Part shown: positions 56,427-64,000 of the stretch, in pieces | Numbering within the stretch: the stretch's first letter is position 1 | How the letters are laid out: the number at the start of each line of letters is the position of its first letter | From: Actinomycetales bacterium | GTDB lineage: Bacteria > Actinomycetota > Actinomycetes > S36-B12 > UBA5976 | Direction of reading: 5' to 3' | DNA length: 64,000 bases | Assembly: GCA_018969715.1 (NCBI GenBank) | Contig: JAGWXT010000002.1 | Location: 124,001-188,000 of the forward strand | The notes under the pieces: model-generated | The model's database searches: none | The model's input: the letters and a program-made list of their open reading frames with translations, nothing else | Told to the model about the DNA's origin: nothing | Made by a program: the position numbers and the translations under genes

Positions 56427-56507
56427 TCCCGGATATTCCGGGGGGGCCGCGATGGCGGCCCCCCCGGCGTCCGATTGGCTATTGGGGGGCCGCGATGGCG
56501 GCCCCCC
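56427..56507 (-). terminator. Three consecutive hairpins between the HpcH gene and ssrA
   Basis: Two near-identical hairpins lie downstream of the HpcH stop: 56484-56507 (10-bp stem, GATG loop) and 56440-56465 (11-bp stem, GATG loop); the copies, including flanking GGCGTCCGATT, are 44 bp apart. A third, CCCGGA-TAT-TCCGGG, is at 56427-56441. Without T-tracts they may still limit read-through from the HpcH gene into ssrA. Confidence 0.7.
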
Positions 56508-56516
56508 GGCGTCCGA

Positions 56517-57308
56517 TTAGGACGTGGCCGCGATCGCCTCGCGGACGTCCGCCACCATCCGGGTCACACCGGCGGTGAGGATGTTGACGTCCCCGAGGGA
56601 GAGCAGCAGGGTCTCCTTGGCTGCCAGCGCCCGGCGGGCACTTGCCTCGTCGTAGACCCCGGTTCCAAAGGCCTTGCCCGTGACGCGGGCGCCTTCCCGG
56701 ATCTGCTCCACGGCTGCCAGGTAGGTCGGGTGGTCGAACTGGCGGAACACCCCCAGGTCCATTGACAGGTCCATCCCGCCCACTGTGACCCCGTCGATGC
56801 CATCGACGGCGAGGATCTCGGCGGCATTCTCGGCACCCAGCCGGGATTCGATGATGATGAGGATGATCATCGCGTCATCAATGCCCGCCATGTACTCATC
56901 CACCCCGAGGTGATAGGCGCTGGCCCGCAGTGGGTTCCACCCACGCTTGCCGCGCGGGGGGTAGTAGCAGGCGTCCACCAGCCGCTTGGCCTGCTCCGCG
57001 GTGTCGATGAAGGGACAGAGCACCCCCGTGGCCCCGATGTCGAGCAGTCGACGGATGTTGTCGTGGTCGAGGATGAGGGGTCGGACGAAGGGCACCACAT
57101 CCCAGCCCTGTGCGGCCTGCAGCATGTGCTGGACGGTGATGAGGCTCTGGGCGGTGTGCTCGGTGTCAACCGATGCCCAGTCGTAGCCTGCGCGTCCGAA
57201 GATCTCGATCGATGCGGTGTCATGCAGTGAGATCTGCGTGCCTAGGACTGATTCCCCCGCCTTGATTCGCTGCTTGAGTCGAGCGGACTTCTCCAGAGCG
57301 CGAAGCAC
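56517..57308 (-). CDS. HpcH/HpaI family aldolase
   Basis: 263 residues from GTG 57308, chosen because AAGGAGG lies 7 bases upstream. Family motifs: LGTQISLHDTASIEIFGRAGYDWASVDTEHT, DIGATGVLCPFIDTAEQAKRLV, PPRGKRGW, IIESRLGAENAAEILAVDGIDGVTVGGMDLSMDLG. The metal-binding E and D of the 2-keto-3-deoxy-acid aldolases (IIIES and GGMDLSMDLG) are present. It would split a 2-keto acid to pyruvate and an aldehyde, or run a similar reaction. Alone in this position; it might complement the catabolic locus at 12-30 kb. Confidence 0.88.
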   Translation of the reverse strand: MLRALEKSARLKQRIKAGESVLGTQISLHDTASIEIFGRAGYDWASVDTEHTAQSLITVQHMLQAAQGWDVVPFVRPLILDHDNIRRLLDIGATGVLCPFIDTAEQAKRLVDACYYPPRGKRGWNPLRASAYHLGVDEYMAGIDDAMIILIIIESRLGAENAAEILAVDGIDGVTVGGMDLSMDLGVFRQFDHPTYLAAVEQIREGARVTGKAFGTGVYDEASARRALAAKETLLLSLGDVNILTAGVTRMVADVREAIAATS

Positions 57309-57525
57309 GTGTCTGCCTCCTTCGTCGATTGGTGCTGCCTGGTGTCTGGGTTGGTTGTCTGGGTTGCCTGTCTGGCCCTCTGCTCGGGGTTCAGTCGTGG
57401 CTCCCCTCAGGAGGTGCCGTGACAGCACCCGACGGACGGCCCGCAGGCCCACCCGCGGGGCCACAGTAGCGACTCAAGTGCTGACAATTGACCAGCAAGC
57501 CGCCGTTGGTGCCGCACCTGGTGGA

Positions 57526-60258
57526 TCACTCTGGGCTGCGCTGGACAACCTGGCTGGGCAGGCCCGGTCGGGCGCGCACCTCCAGTCGGTCGGGGATCTC
57601 CTGGCGCATCTCGGTCACATGGCTGATGACGCCGACCGCTCGGCCGCCTGCTCGCAAGTGATGCAGCTGGTCGAGTACTCGCTGCAGGGTCTCCTGATCC
57701 AGTGAGCCGAACCCCTCGTCGACGAAGAGCGTCTCGAGGGCAGAGCCGGCGACCTCCGCCTGGATCGCCTCGGCGAGCCCCAGGGCCAGGGCGAGCGAGG
57801 CGTAGAACGTCTCGCCACCGGAGAGGTCGCGCGGATCCTGTTGCTGACCGGTCCATGAATCATCGATCGCAATGCCCAGGCCCGCATGACCGTGGCTGCT
57901 GTGCTCCTTGAGGTCGAAGGTGAATCGCCCGGCGCTCATTCGCGCGAGATGACCCGATGCCGCCGCCAGCACGCTGTGGAAGCGGCGCTGCACGGCGAAA
58001 CTGTGCAGTGGCAGCTTGCGCGTGTTCGCACTGCTGCTGGCGGTCACGAGTGAGGCAAGGGTGATCGCATCGGCGGTGTCATCGACCACCTGCGCGTGCT
58101 CGATGAAGGCCAGTTGGCACGCATCCTGCAGTGGGGTCGCTTGCGTCACGGCGGCAGCGAGGGCGATCGCCTCCTCCTGCAGCGCCTCCCACCGGGTACG
58201 GGCGTTGGTCGCGGCCAGCCGAGCGTCGATGGCACGCGACTGGGCGGCCGCCACGGGGGTATCGCGATCGGCGGGGGCCACCGATGCGGTGGCCTCACGC
58301 ACGGCGTGCTGCGCCTGCGCACATGCGTGGAGGGCGGTGAGCCGCTGCCGGATGTCGCTGAGCAGGGCGGTGGCAGAGGATGCCTCGCCGATCACCGCGG
58401 CGATCTGCTCGGCCCGTTGCGCATTGAGCCGGTCGTTGAACTGCAGTTCCCCCCGCTGCCTGGTGCAGTCAACGGTCAGGGCCGTCAACCGTGCGGTGAG
58501 CGACTGCTCCTGTTGGGCCAGCGCCGTGAGCTCCTCGGCGATCGCCGTCACGGCATGGGCCGCGGCCGCGGCCCGGTCACGGGCACTCACCGCTGCATCG
58601 GATTCCCGCACCAGATCATCGACCGTCAGTCGGCCGACCGCGCCGCTGAGGGTGGCCTCCTGCGCGGCGGCCTCGTGCCGGCGCTGTCGCGTGGCATTCA
58701 CCCGGGTGCGAACGGCGACGAGGTCGGCCTCGGCCGCGCGGGCTGCGGCATCGGCGGCCTCGATGGTCTCATCGGTCACGGCGACGTGGTCGGTCGGTGG
58801 TGTCGCTGGGCTGGGGTGATCGGCCGAGCCGCACACCGGACACGGCTGGTTCTCCCGCAGGTCGGCGGCGAGCAGTGCAGCTCGTTGGTCCCGCTGGGTG
58901 CGATGGAGCTCACGCAACGCTGCGCTGGCCTCATCGCGGGCGGCCGCGGCGGCGCGTTCAGCCCCCTCCGCGGCATCCAGTGCGGCGGCCCGGGACTGCA
59001 GCTCGGGTCGCAGTCGCGCCAGCTGCTGTGCCTTGGCCAGCAGGTCAGTGAGTCGAGCGACCTCGGCCGCTGCTGCCGGCCCTGCCGCGGCAGCATCCAG
59101 TGCGGCGGCCCGTCGCTGCTCAGCATCGGCGCGCAGGGCAGGCAGGCCCGACCGCAGCGTGGCGGCCTCAGCCTCGGCCCGCTGGGCGAGATCGAGGGCG
59201 GTGACCGCACGTGCACGATCCGCCGCCCGGACGCCGGCGTCCGCCTCCCATTGCGCATCTGCCAGCAGGGAGCCCTCGGTGACGGCCAGTTCGGCCTGGC
59301 GCGTGGCGATGCTCGCATCGTCGACATCGGCGTCGGCGGGGTGAAGGGCCATCCGAGCGGTGTTCAGATCATGTTCGGCGGTGTCGACCCTTCGCCGTGC
59401 GGCCAGAAGCTGCTCTGCCGCATCGGCCCTGCGCCCGGCTCGCTCGGCATCGGCTGCCGCCGCGCGGCGCTGCTGCTCGGCGTCCGCGGCCCGCACCGCG
59501 AGGTCCGCCAGTACCGCCTCGTACTCCTGACGGCGCGCCTCGTCCATCGTCGAGGACGGTGCCGGTGGCTCCTCGGCCACCGGCAGGTAGGCGTGCAGTC
59601 GGCCGGCGAGTTGGTCCAGAGCACTGGCGACCCGTTGGCGCGCCTCGTCACGGCGAATCTTGGCCCGCTCCCCCTCCTCCCGGAGCTCCTCCTGCAGGCG
59701 GGCGAACACGTCCATGCCCAGCAGCGACCCGAGGATGTCCAGCCGCTCCCGCGGGCTCATCGTGAGCAGTTCCGCGCACTGGCCCTGCGGCAGGACGACC
59801 AGCCGCCGGAACTGGTCGGCGTTCATCCCCAGGAGGTCGACGAGGTAGGAGCGGATGTCCTGATCGCGGGTGAGCACGTGCACGGTGCTGCCGTCGGCGG
59901 CGAGCTCGCACAGCTCCTGTCGTGCCGGTCCGGAGCGGGACCGGCGCCCCAAGTCGTCTGGGCCGGGCACTCCTTTGGGGATGCGCCGCACCATGTGGCG
60001 GCGACCCTGGGCGGTGAACTCGCAGGTCACACCCGTCGGATCGTCCTCGGCGCAGAATCGGCTGCGCATCCGCTCCGTGGTGGCGCCGAAGACCGTCCCG
60101 AACAGGGCGTACGCGATGGCGTCGATGAGCGTGGACTTGCCCGCCCCCGTGGGACCGTCGATGCAGAACAGCCCCCCTTCGGCGAGGGCGTCGAAGTCGA
60201 TCACCTGGCGCTCCTTGAACATCCCCACCCCGGTGACCTCCAGGCGGTGGATCCTCAT
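57526..60258 (-). CDS. sbcC: Exonuclease subunit SbcC (Rad50-like)
   Basis: 910 residues from ATG 60258 (ATGA overlap with the sbcD stop). N-terminal Walker A GPTGAGKSTLIDAIAYALFG, zinc-hook CPVC in ENQPCPVCGSADHP between long alanine/arginine-rich coiled coils, and C-terminal signature LSGGETFYASLALALGLAEAI and Walker B ETLFVDEGFGSLD. With SbcD it forms the nuclease that processes DNA hairpins and ends. Confidence 0.94.
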   Translation of the reverse strand: MRIHRLEVTGVGMFKERQVIDFDALAEGGLFCIDGPTGAGKSTLIDAIAYALFGTVFGATTERMRSRFCAEDDPTGVTCEFTAQGRRHMVRRIPKGVPGPDDLGRRSRSGPARQELCELAADGSTVHVLTRDQDIRSYLVDLLGMNADQFRRLVVLPQGQCAELLTMSPRERLDILGSLLGMDVFARLQEELREEGERAKIRRDEARQRVASALDQLAGRLHAYLPVAEEPPAPSSTMDEARRQEYEAVLADLAVRAADAEQQRRAAAADAERAGRRADAAEQLLAARRRVDTAEHDLNTARMALHPADADVDDASIATRQAELAVTEGSLLADAQWEADAGVRAADRARAVTALDLAQRAEAEAATLRSGLPALRADAEQRRAAALDAAAAGPAAAAEVARLTDLLAKAQQLARLRPELQSRAAALDAAEGAERAAAAARDEASAALRELHRTQRDQRAALLAADLRENQPCPVCGSADHPSPATPPTDHVAVTDETIEAADAAARAAEADLVAVRTRVNATRQRRHEAAAQEATLSGAVGRLTVDDLVRESDAAVSARDRAAAAAHAVTAIAEELTALAQQEQSLTARLTALTVDCTRQRGELQFNDRLNAQRAEQIAAVIGEASSATALLSDIRQRLTALHACAQAQHAVREATASVAPADRDTPVAAAQSRAIDARLAATNARTRWEALQEEAIALAAAVTQATPLQDACQLAFIEHAQVVDDTADAITLASLVTASSSANTRKLPLHSFAVQRRFHSVLAAASGHLARMSAGRFTFDLKEHSSHGHAGLGIAIDDSWTGQQQDPRDLSGGETFYASLALALGLAEAIQAEVAGSALETLFVDEGFGSLDQETLQRVLDQLHHLRAGGRAVGVISHVTEMRQEIPDRLEVRARPGLPSQVVQRSPE

Positions 60259-61433
60259 CGGTCGCGCTCCGCCAGCCGGATTCGCTGCACGGCCTCGTCG
60301 ACCAGTTCGAGCATGCGGGCGGAGGCCGCTGTCGCGGTGACGTGCTCGATGAACGCGCGAACGACCTCGACCGGATCGGCCGACACATCCTCCGGGCGAC
60401 CATCGAGGGGAGTGGGCCCGGTGGCCGCCGGCGGCTGCCACGCCATGGCGACGATGAAGCCGAAGCGCTCGCGCAGGCGATCCATGATGCGCTCGGGCCG
60501 CACCGGATCGGTGACGATCGCGCGGACCCAGTCGTCGGCGTGCCCGTCAAGTGCGGGATCGGTGCACAGCTGCTGCAGGGTGCCGGTGAGGGTGATGAGC
60601 CGGCGGGGGACCGGCACCGCGATCTGCTCGACGGTGAGGGGGCCGGTCGGTGCGAGATCGATCAGGGTGACCGACTTCGTGTGCTGCTCCTCCGAGAATG
60701 AGTACGCCAGCGGGGATCCGCTGTAGTGGATCAGCGGACCGGCCGCGGCCGACTCGATCCACTGCGGACGGTGCAGGTGGCCGAGGGCGACGTAGTCGCA
60801 GCCGTCGAATGTGGAGGCCGGGGCCTCTGCCACGCCGCCGATCGAGATATCGCGCTCGGAATCACTGCGCGCACCTCCGCCAACGACGCCATGGGCGAGG
60901 ACGACAACGCGCGGCGGCAGTCCGCTCGAGTCCGATGGCTGACGCCTGACATCGGCCCGGATCAGCTCCATCGCCGCCGCCAGCGCCGAGGCATGGGTGC
61001 GCTCACAGCCCAGTTGGTCTCGTACCGCCAGCGGCTCGAGGAAGGGAATGCCGTAGACAAGCAGGCGCGTGCCCTGTGCATCGCTGAGGGCGACCGGTCG
61101 CACGATGTCCGCCAGCGTTGCCCGCAGGTGCACGCGCGCAGCATCGAGCAGTTGACCGCCGAATCCGAGCCGGGTGGGGGAGTCGTGGTTGCCGGGAATG
61201 AGGATGACCGGGCACGTGGCGACCAGGGAGCCGAGGGCATTCTCGAGCACATGGATGGCGTCGAGGGGCGGCACAGCCCGGTCGTAGACGTCCCCGCTGA
61301 CGAGCACGGCGTCAACCGAGCGCTCGATGCACACATCGGCCAGCCAGCGCAGGAATTGCTCCTGGTGCTCAATCAGCGACCAGCTCTCGAAGGAGCGGCC
61401 GAGGTGCCAGTCGGCCGTGTGGAGCAGGCGCAT
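60255..61433 (-). CDS. sbcD: Exonuclease subunit SbcD (Mre11-like)
   Basis: 392 residues. Metallophosphoesterase motifs in order: HTADWHLGRSFE, VSGDVYDRAVPP, LIPGNHDSPTRLG, VVLAHGVVGG, VALGHLHRPQ. C-terminal capping region present. Overlaps sbcC by 4 bp, so translation is coupled. Confidence 0.94.
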   Translation of the reverse strand: MRLLHTADWHLGRSFESWSLIEHQEQFLRWLADVCIERSVDAVLVSGDVYDRAVPPLDAIHVLENALGSLVATCPVILIPGNHDSPTRLGFGGQLLDAARVHLRATLADIVRPVALSDAQGTRLLVYGIPFLEPLAVRDQLGCERTHASALAAAMELIRADVRRQPSDSSGLPPRVVVLAHGVVGGGARSDSERDISIGGVAEAPASTFDGCDYVALGHLHRPQWIESAAAGPLIHYSGSPLAYSFSEEQHTKSVTLIDLAPTGPLTVEQIAVPVPRRLITLTGTLQQLCTDPALDGHADDWVRAIVTDPVRPERIMDRLRERFGFIVAMAWQPPAATGPTPLDGRPEDVSADPVEVVRAFIEHVTATAASARMLELVDEAVQRIRLAERDR

Positions 61434-61509
61434 GACAGGACGCTAACTGCTGCGCGTGACACGGGTCGGGCGGACGAGGAGATGGCCGGGTGCGTGGCAC
61501 ACTGCGCAG

Positions 61510-61872
61510 GTGGCGAAGGCGGACGGCGGTGAGGGGGCACGGGCAGCCAAGGCGGCTCCGGCGAAGGCGGTGAAGAAGGCGGCCCCAGTGAAGAAAGCCG
61601 CCCCGGCGAAGGCGGTGAAGAAGGCGGCCCCGGTGAAGAAGGCGGCCCCGGTGAAGAAAGCCGCCCCGGCGAAGCCGGTGCAGGAGGCCACCCCAGCCGT
61701 CGAGACACCCCCCACTCCAGCCGACCCGAAGGAGCAGATGCGGCAGGCCCTCGCGGCCAAGCAGGCTCGCTCGGCATCCGCCGCCAGCGCGCCCCGCGCC
61801 GGGGAAGCGGCGACCCGCGCCGCGGGCGGCCCCGTGAGCCGGCGGCGGGAGTTCCGCCGCAAGTCCGGCTGA
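61510..61872 (+). CDS. Lysine/alanine/proline-rich H1-like protein
   Basis: 120 residues from GTG 61510. The N-terminal half consists of K-A-A-P and V-K-K-A-A-P repeats (about residues 10-60), similar to the C-terminal tails of actinobacterial H1-like proteins. The rest is acidic then basic (MRQALAAKQARSAS; RRREFRRKSG). It lacks a folded domain, so DNA binding by charge is plausible but unproven. The gene is divergent from sbcD and two bases short of touching tesB. The underlying DNA is repetitive (61556-61680). Confidence 0.7.
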   Translation: MAKADGGEGARAAKAAPAKAVKKAAPVKKAAPAKAVKKAAPVKKAAPVKKAAPAKPVQEATPAVETPPTPADPKEQMRQALAAKQARSASAASAPRAGEAATRAAGGPVSRRREFRRKSG

Positions 61873-61877
61873 GCGGC

Positions 61878-62759
61878 GTGGCCGTCGAGCAGTTCGTCGA
61901 CCGACTCACCCTGCAACGGATCGACCGCGACATCTTCACCGGGCGCTGCCACGCCGGACTCGGTGCCTCCGTCCGCGCCTACGGCGGCCAGATCGCAGCG
62001 CAGGCGCTGATGGCAGCTGGCAGCACGGTTGAGCATCCGCAGCGTCACGTCCACTCACTGCACTGCTACTTCCTGCGTCCGGGACGGTCCAGTGATCCGC
62101 TGACCTACCTCGTCGAGCGACCACGTGATGGCCGCTCGTTCTCCACGCGCATCGTCCGTGCAGTGCAGCAAGGCGAGACCATCTTCTTCATGACAACCTC
62201 CTTCGCCACCGTCGACGAAGGGCCGGCACACCAGTTCACGATGCCGACGGTGCCGCCTCCCGAGGCCACCCAACGCATCGACCTGAACGCCGCTCTGTTG
62301 CCGGCGGCGTCACTGCCCGCCGGGACGGCACCGCTCACCGACGTCGGGATCGCCCTGCATATTGATGAGGATCTCGCCGTCCCCCTGCCGCTGCTCGACG
62401 GTCGCTATGAGCGTCACCAGTGGGTGCGCATCACCCAGCCGGTGCCTGATGATCCGCTGGCGCAGGCCTGCGCACTGACCTATCTATCGGACCTCACGAT
62501 GGCCTACACCTCCCTCAGTCCGCACCGGGATGCCGCCGGCGACCTGCAGGTGGCGTCAATCGATCACGCGGTGTGGTTCCACGGGCCGCTGGCAGTGGAG
62601 TCATGGCTGCTCTTCACCCAGGACACGCCAGCCGCGCACGGCGGTCACGGGCTGGCCCGTGGACTGTTCTTCGATGAGCAGGGGCGCCTGGTCGCATCGG
62701 TGGTGCAGGAGTCGCTGATGCGCTCGCGTCGCCCCCCCGGAGCTGGCGCAATCGGCTGA
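61878..62759 (+). CDS. tesB: Acyl-CoA thioesterase II (TesB-like)
   Basis: 293 residues from GTG 61878, double hot-dog fold. Family blocks: FTGRCHAGLGASVRAYGGQIAAQAL, VHSLHCYFLRPGRSSDPLTYLVERPRDGRSFSTRIVRAVQ, ISLDHAVWFH-type block ASIDHAVWFHGPLAVESWLLFTQDTP and SVVQESLMR. D and Q/T active-site residues appear in the right blocks. It hydrolyses acyl-CoA and may connect with the lipid genes. Confidence 0.9.
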   Translation: MAVEQFVDRLTLQRIDRDIFTGRCHAGLGASVRAYGGQIAAQALMAAGSTVEHPQRHVHSLHCYFLRPGRSSDPLTYLVERPRDGRSFSTRIVRAVQQGETIFFMTTSFATVDEGPAHQFTMPTVPPPEATQRIDLNAALLPAASLPAGTAPLTDVGIALHIDEDLAVPLPLLDGRYERHQWVRITQPVPDDPLAQACALTYLSDLTMAYTSLSPHRDAAGDLQVASIDHAVWFHGPLAVESWLLFTQDTPAAHGGHGLARGLFFDEQGRLVASVVQESLMRSRRPPGAGAIG

Positions 62760-62838
62760 CTGGGCCCGCTGACCCGATCGCAGCAGCTGTGCCGCGACGG
62801 CACCCCGACGGGGGTGCCCGGGGGGCTACCGTGCGCAG

Positions 62839-64000
62839 GTGGCCGAGCGGGTGGACGCTGTCGTCATCGGAGCCGGGGGTATGGGCGCTGCCACGGCCTG
62901 GCGACTGGCGGTGCACGGCCGGTCGGTGGTGCTGCTCGAGCAGTTCGCCGTGGGTCACCGGCGGGGTTCCTCCCACGGCCAGACGCGTATCTTCCGCTTG
63001 GCCTATCGCGACAGCCGGTACACCGCTCTTGCCGCGCGGTCGATTCCGCTGTGGCAGGAGCTTGAGGACGCCAGCGGGGAGCGCCTGCTGGAGCGCACCG
63101 GCTCCCTCGACCATGGGATCGTTGCGGCAATCGACCAGATCGAGGCCAACCTGCGCGGCCACGGCCGTGCGGCCGAGCGACTCACTCCCGGTCAGGCACA
63201 GGAGCGCTGGCCGAGCATGGTGATCGACACCGCTGCGGTGTTCTCACCCGATGGCGGGCGCGTCTTCGCTGATCGGACGGTTGCCGCAGCCGCGCGCGTC
63301 GCGAGGCAGCATGGCGTCCGTCTCCATGAGCACACAACGGTTGAGCACATCGAGCCGATGGCCGGCGGGGTGCGCGTCCACGCGGCGGGCCGTTCGTGGC
63401 AGGCCGGGTGCGCGGTCATCGCGGCTGGCGCGTGGGTGAGCGGTCTCATCGGCCACCTCGTGAATCTGCCGAGGCTGCGCATCACCTGCCAGCAGCCCGG
63501 GCACTTCGCGATCCGGGACGGCTGCCACTTCCCCTCGTTCATTCACCACACCGGCGGGCACCACACCGGCGGGCACCACACCGGCGGGCGATCGGATGCG
63601 CTCGGCTTCGGCGCCTATGGGCTGGCATCCCCCGGGGAGGGTGTGAAGCTCGGCTTGGAGTCGACCATCCGCGTCCTCGACTCCCCGGACGCCGAATGCA
63701 CCTCCGATGGGGAACGCCCGACCGACCCGCGAATCGACGTGGCCCTTCGCGAGTACGCCGAGCGATGGCTGCCGGGTGCGGATTCGACGCGGTTGTCCAC
63801 CACGACCTGCCTGTTCACCGAGACCGCCGACTCCCACTTTGTGGTCGACCGTGCGCCGGTGAGAGTCGACCGGGAACCGGTGGGCGCTGATCGTGCGCTG
63901 TTGGGACGGGGTCGGGGGCACCCTGCGGCCGGCCCGATCATCGTCTGCTCACCCTGTTCCGGTCATGGCTTCAAGTTCGTCCCGATCATCGGGGAGATCA
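62839..64000 (+). CDS. Partial FAD-dependent amine oxidase (sarcosine/N-methyltryptophan oxidase-like)
   Basis: The N-terminal 387 residues are present and the gene runs off the right edge. FAD motif DAVVIGAGGMGAATAWRLA, then LLEQFAVGHRRGSSHGQTRIFRLAYRDS, the SolA/MSOX-type motif with the HG-x-R/T pattern around the flavin. The late motif HGFKFVPIIGEI, which belongs to the C-terminal FAD-contact region, and a cysteine in SPCSGHGFKF (covalent flavin site in monomeric sarcosine oxidases) are seen. An HHTGG triple repeat (63544-63588) is inserted mid-protein. Substrate unknown. Confidence 0.88.
   Translation, partial: MAERVDAVVIGAGGMGAATAWRLAVHGRSVVLLEQFAVGHRRGSSHGQTRIFRLAYRDSRYTALAARSIPLWQELEDASGERLLERTGSLDHGIVAAIDQIEANLRGHGRAAERLTPGQAQERWPSMVIDTAAVFSPDGGRVFADRTVAAAARVARQHGVRLHEHTTVEHIEPMAGGVRVHAAGRSWQAGCAVIAAGAWVSGLIGHLVNLPRLRITCQQPGHFAIRDGCHFPSFIHHTGGHHTGGHHTGGRSDALGFGAYGLASPGEGVKLGLESTIRVLDSPDAECTSDGERPTDPRIDVALREYAERWLPGADSTRLSTTTCLFTETADSHFVVDRAPVRVDREPVGADRALLGRGRGHPAAGPIIVCSPCSGHGFKFVPIIGEI
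63544..63588. repeat. Three-copy 15-bp in-frame repeat in the amine oxidase gene
   Basis: CACCACACCGGCGGG is present at 63544-63558, 63559-63573 and 63574-63588, encoding H-H-T-G-G three times. It falls between conserved blocks of the oxidase, probably in a loop. Confidence 0.92.

Overview
This is a high-GC Gram-positive (Actinomycetota) chromosome segment. The evidence is the mtrA-mtrB-lpqB operon, a DUF6459 (Rv3235-like) gene near secA, a BldC-like small DNA-binding protein, a mycothiol-dependent-isomerase-type enzyme, an F420-type PPOX protein, a WS/DGAT wax-ester/TAG synthase, and the block prfB-ftsE-ftsX-M23 peptidase-ctpA-smpB-ssrA. Genes are tightly packed with many 4-bp ATGA/GTGA overlaps. 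No rRNA, tRNA, CRISPR array, transposase or integrase was seen.

Layout. 1-12.3 kb is housekeeping: a partial membrane protein, mtrAB-lpqB, comF, secA (with no hpf between comF and secA), two tandem DUF606 transporters, DUF6459, a conserved unknown and a BldC-like gene. 12.4-21.8 kb is a catabolic cluster under an FCD-type GntR regulator: BKACE, FAH-fold hydrolase, aldo/keto reductase, zinc alcohol dehydrogenase, SDR, cyclase, hydroxypyruvate-isomerase-like, tartronate-semialdehyde-reductase-like and RraA-like aldolase. 21.9-25.1 kb is a decayed, atypical island: a broken 'SQDCDI' gene, an unknown ORF, an AAA_14/DUF4143 ATPase preceded by 22-bp direct repeats, and a gene remnant. 25.1-30.2 kb resumes the catabolic theme with Ldh_2-type dehydrogenase, a second MDR dehydrogenase, VOC protein, second aldo/keto reductase and EthD protein. 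The substrate is unknown.

30.4-45 kb holds a tad (Flp pilus) system split in two. The CpaB-like and CpaE-like genes (30.4-32.8 kb) are separated from tadA-tadB-tadC-pilin-tadE/G (40.7-45 kb) by an MFS transporter, a lipid module (WS/DGAT, patatin, F420 PPOX), a secreted protein, a HAD phosphatase, a VapB antitoxin with a truncated VapC, and a GH18-like secreted protein. 45-47 kb makes GDP-L-fucose (fcl, gmd). 47-53.2 kb is prfB, division/peptidoglycan genes (FtsEX with an EnvC-like M23 partner), a CtpA protease and smpB. A Fic-protein remnant lies at the 3' side of the tmRNA gene (minus strand, 56018-56390). 56.5-64 kb carries an HpcH/HpaI aldolase, sbcC-sbcD, a lysine/alanine-rich H1-like protein, TesB thioesterase and a partial FAD-dependent amine oxidase.

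A recurring feature is short tandem repeats, both between genes (7-bp, 14-bp, 15-bp and 35-bp units) and in frame inside otherwise conserved genes, which suggests active slippage-type duplication in this lineage.
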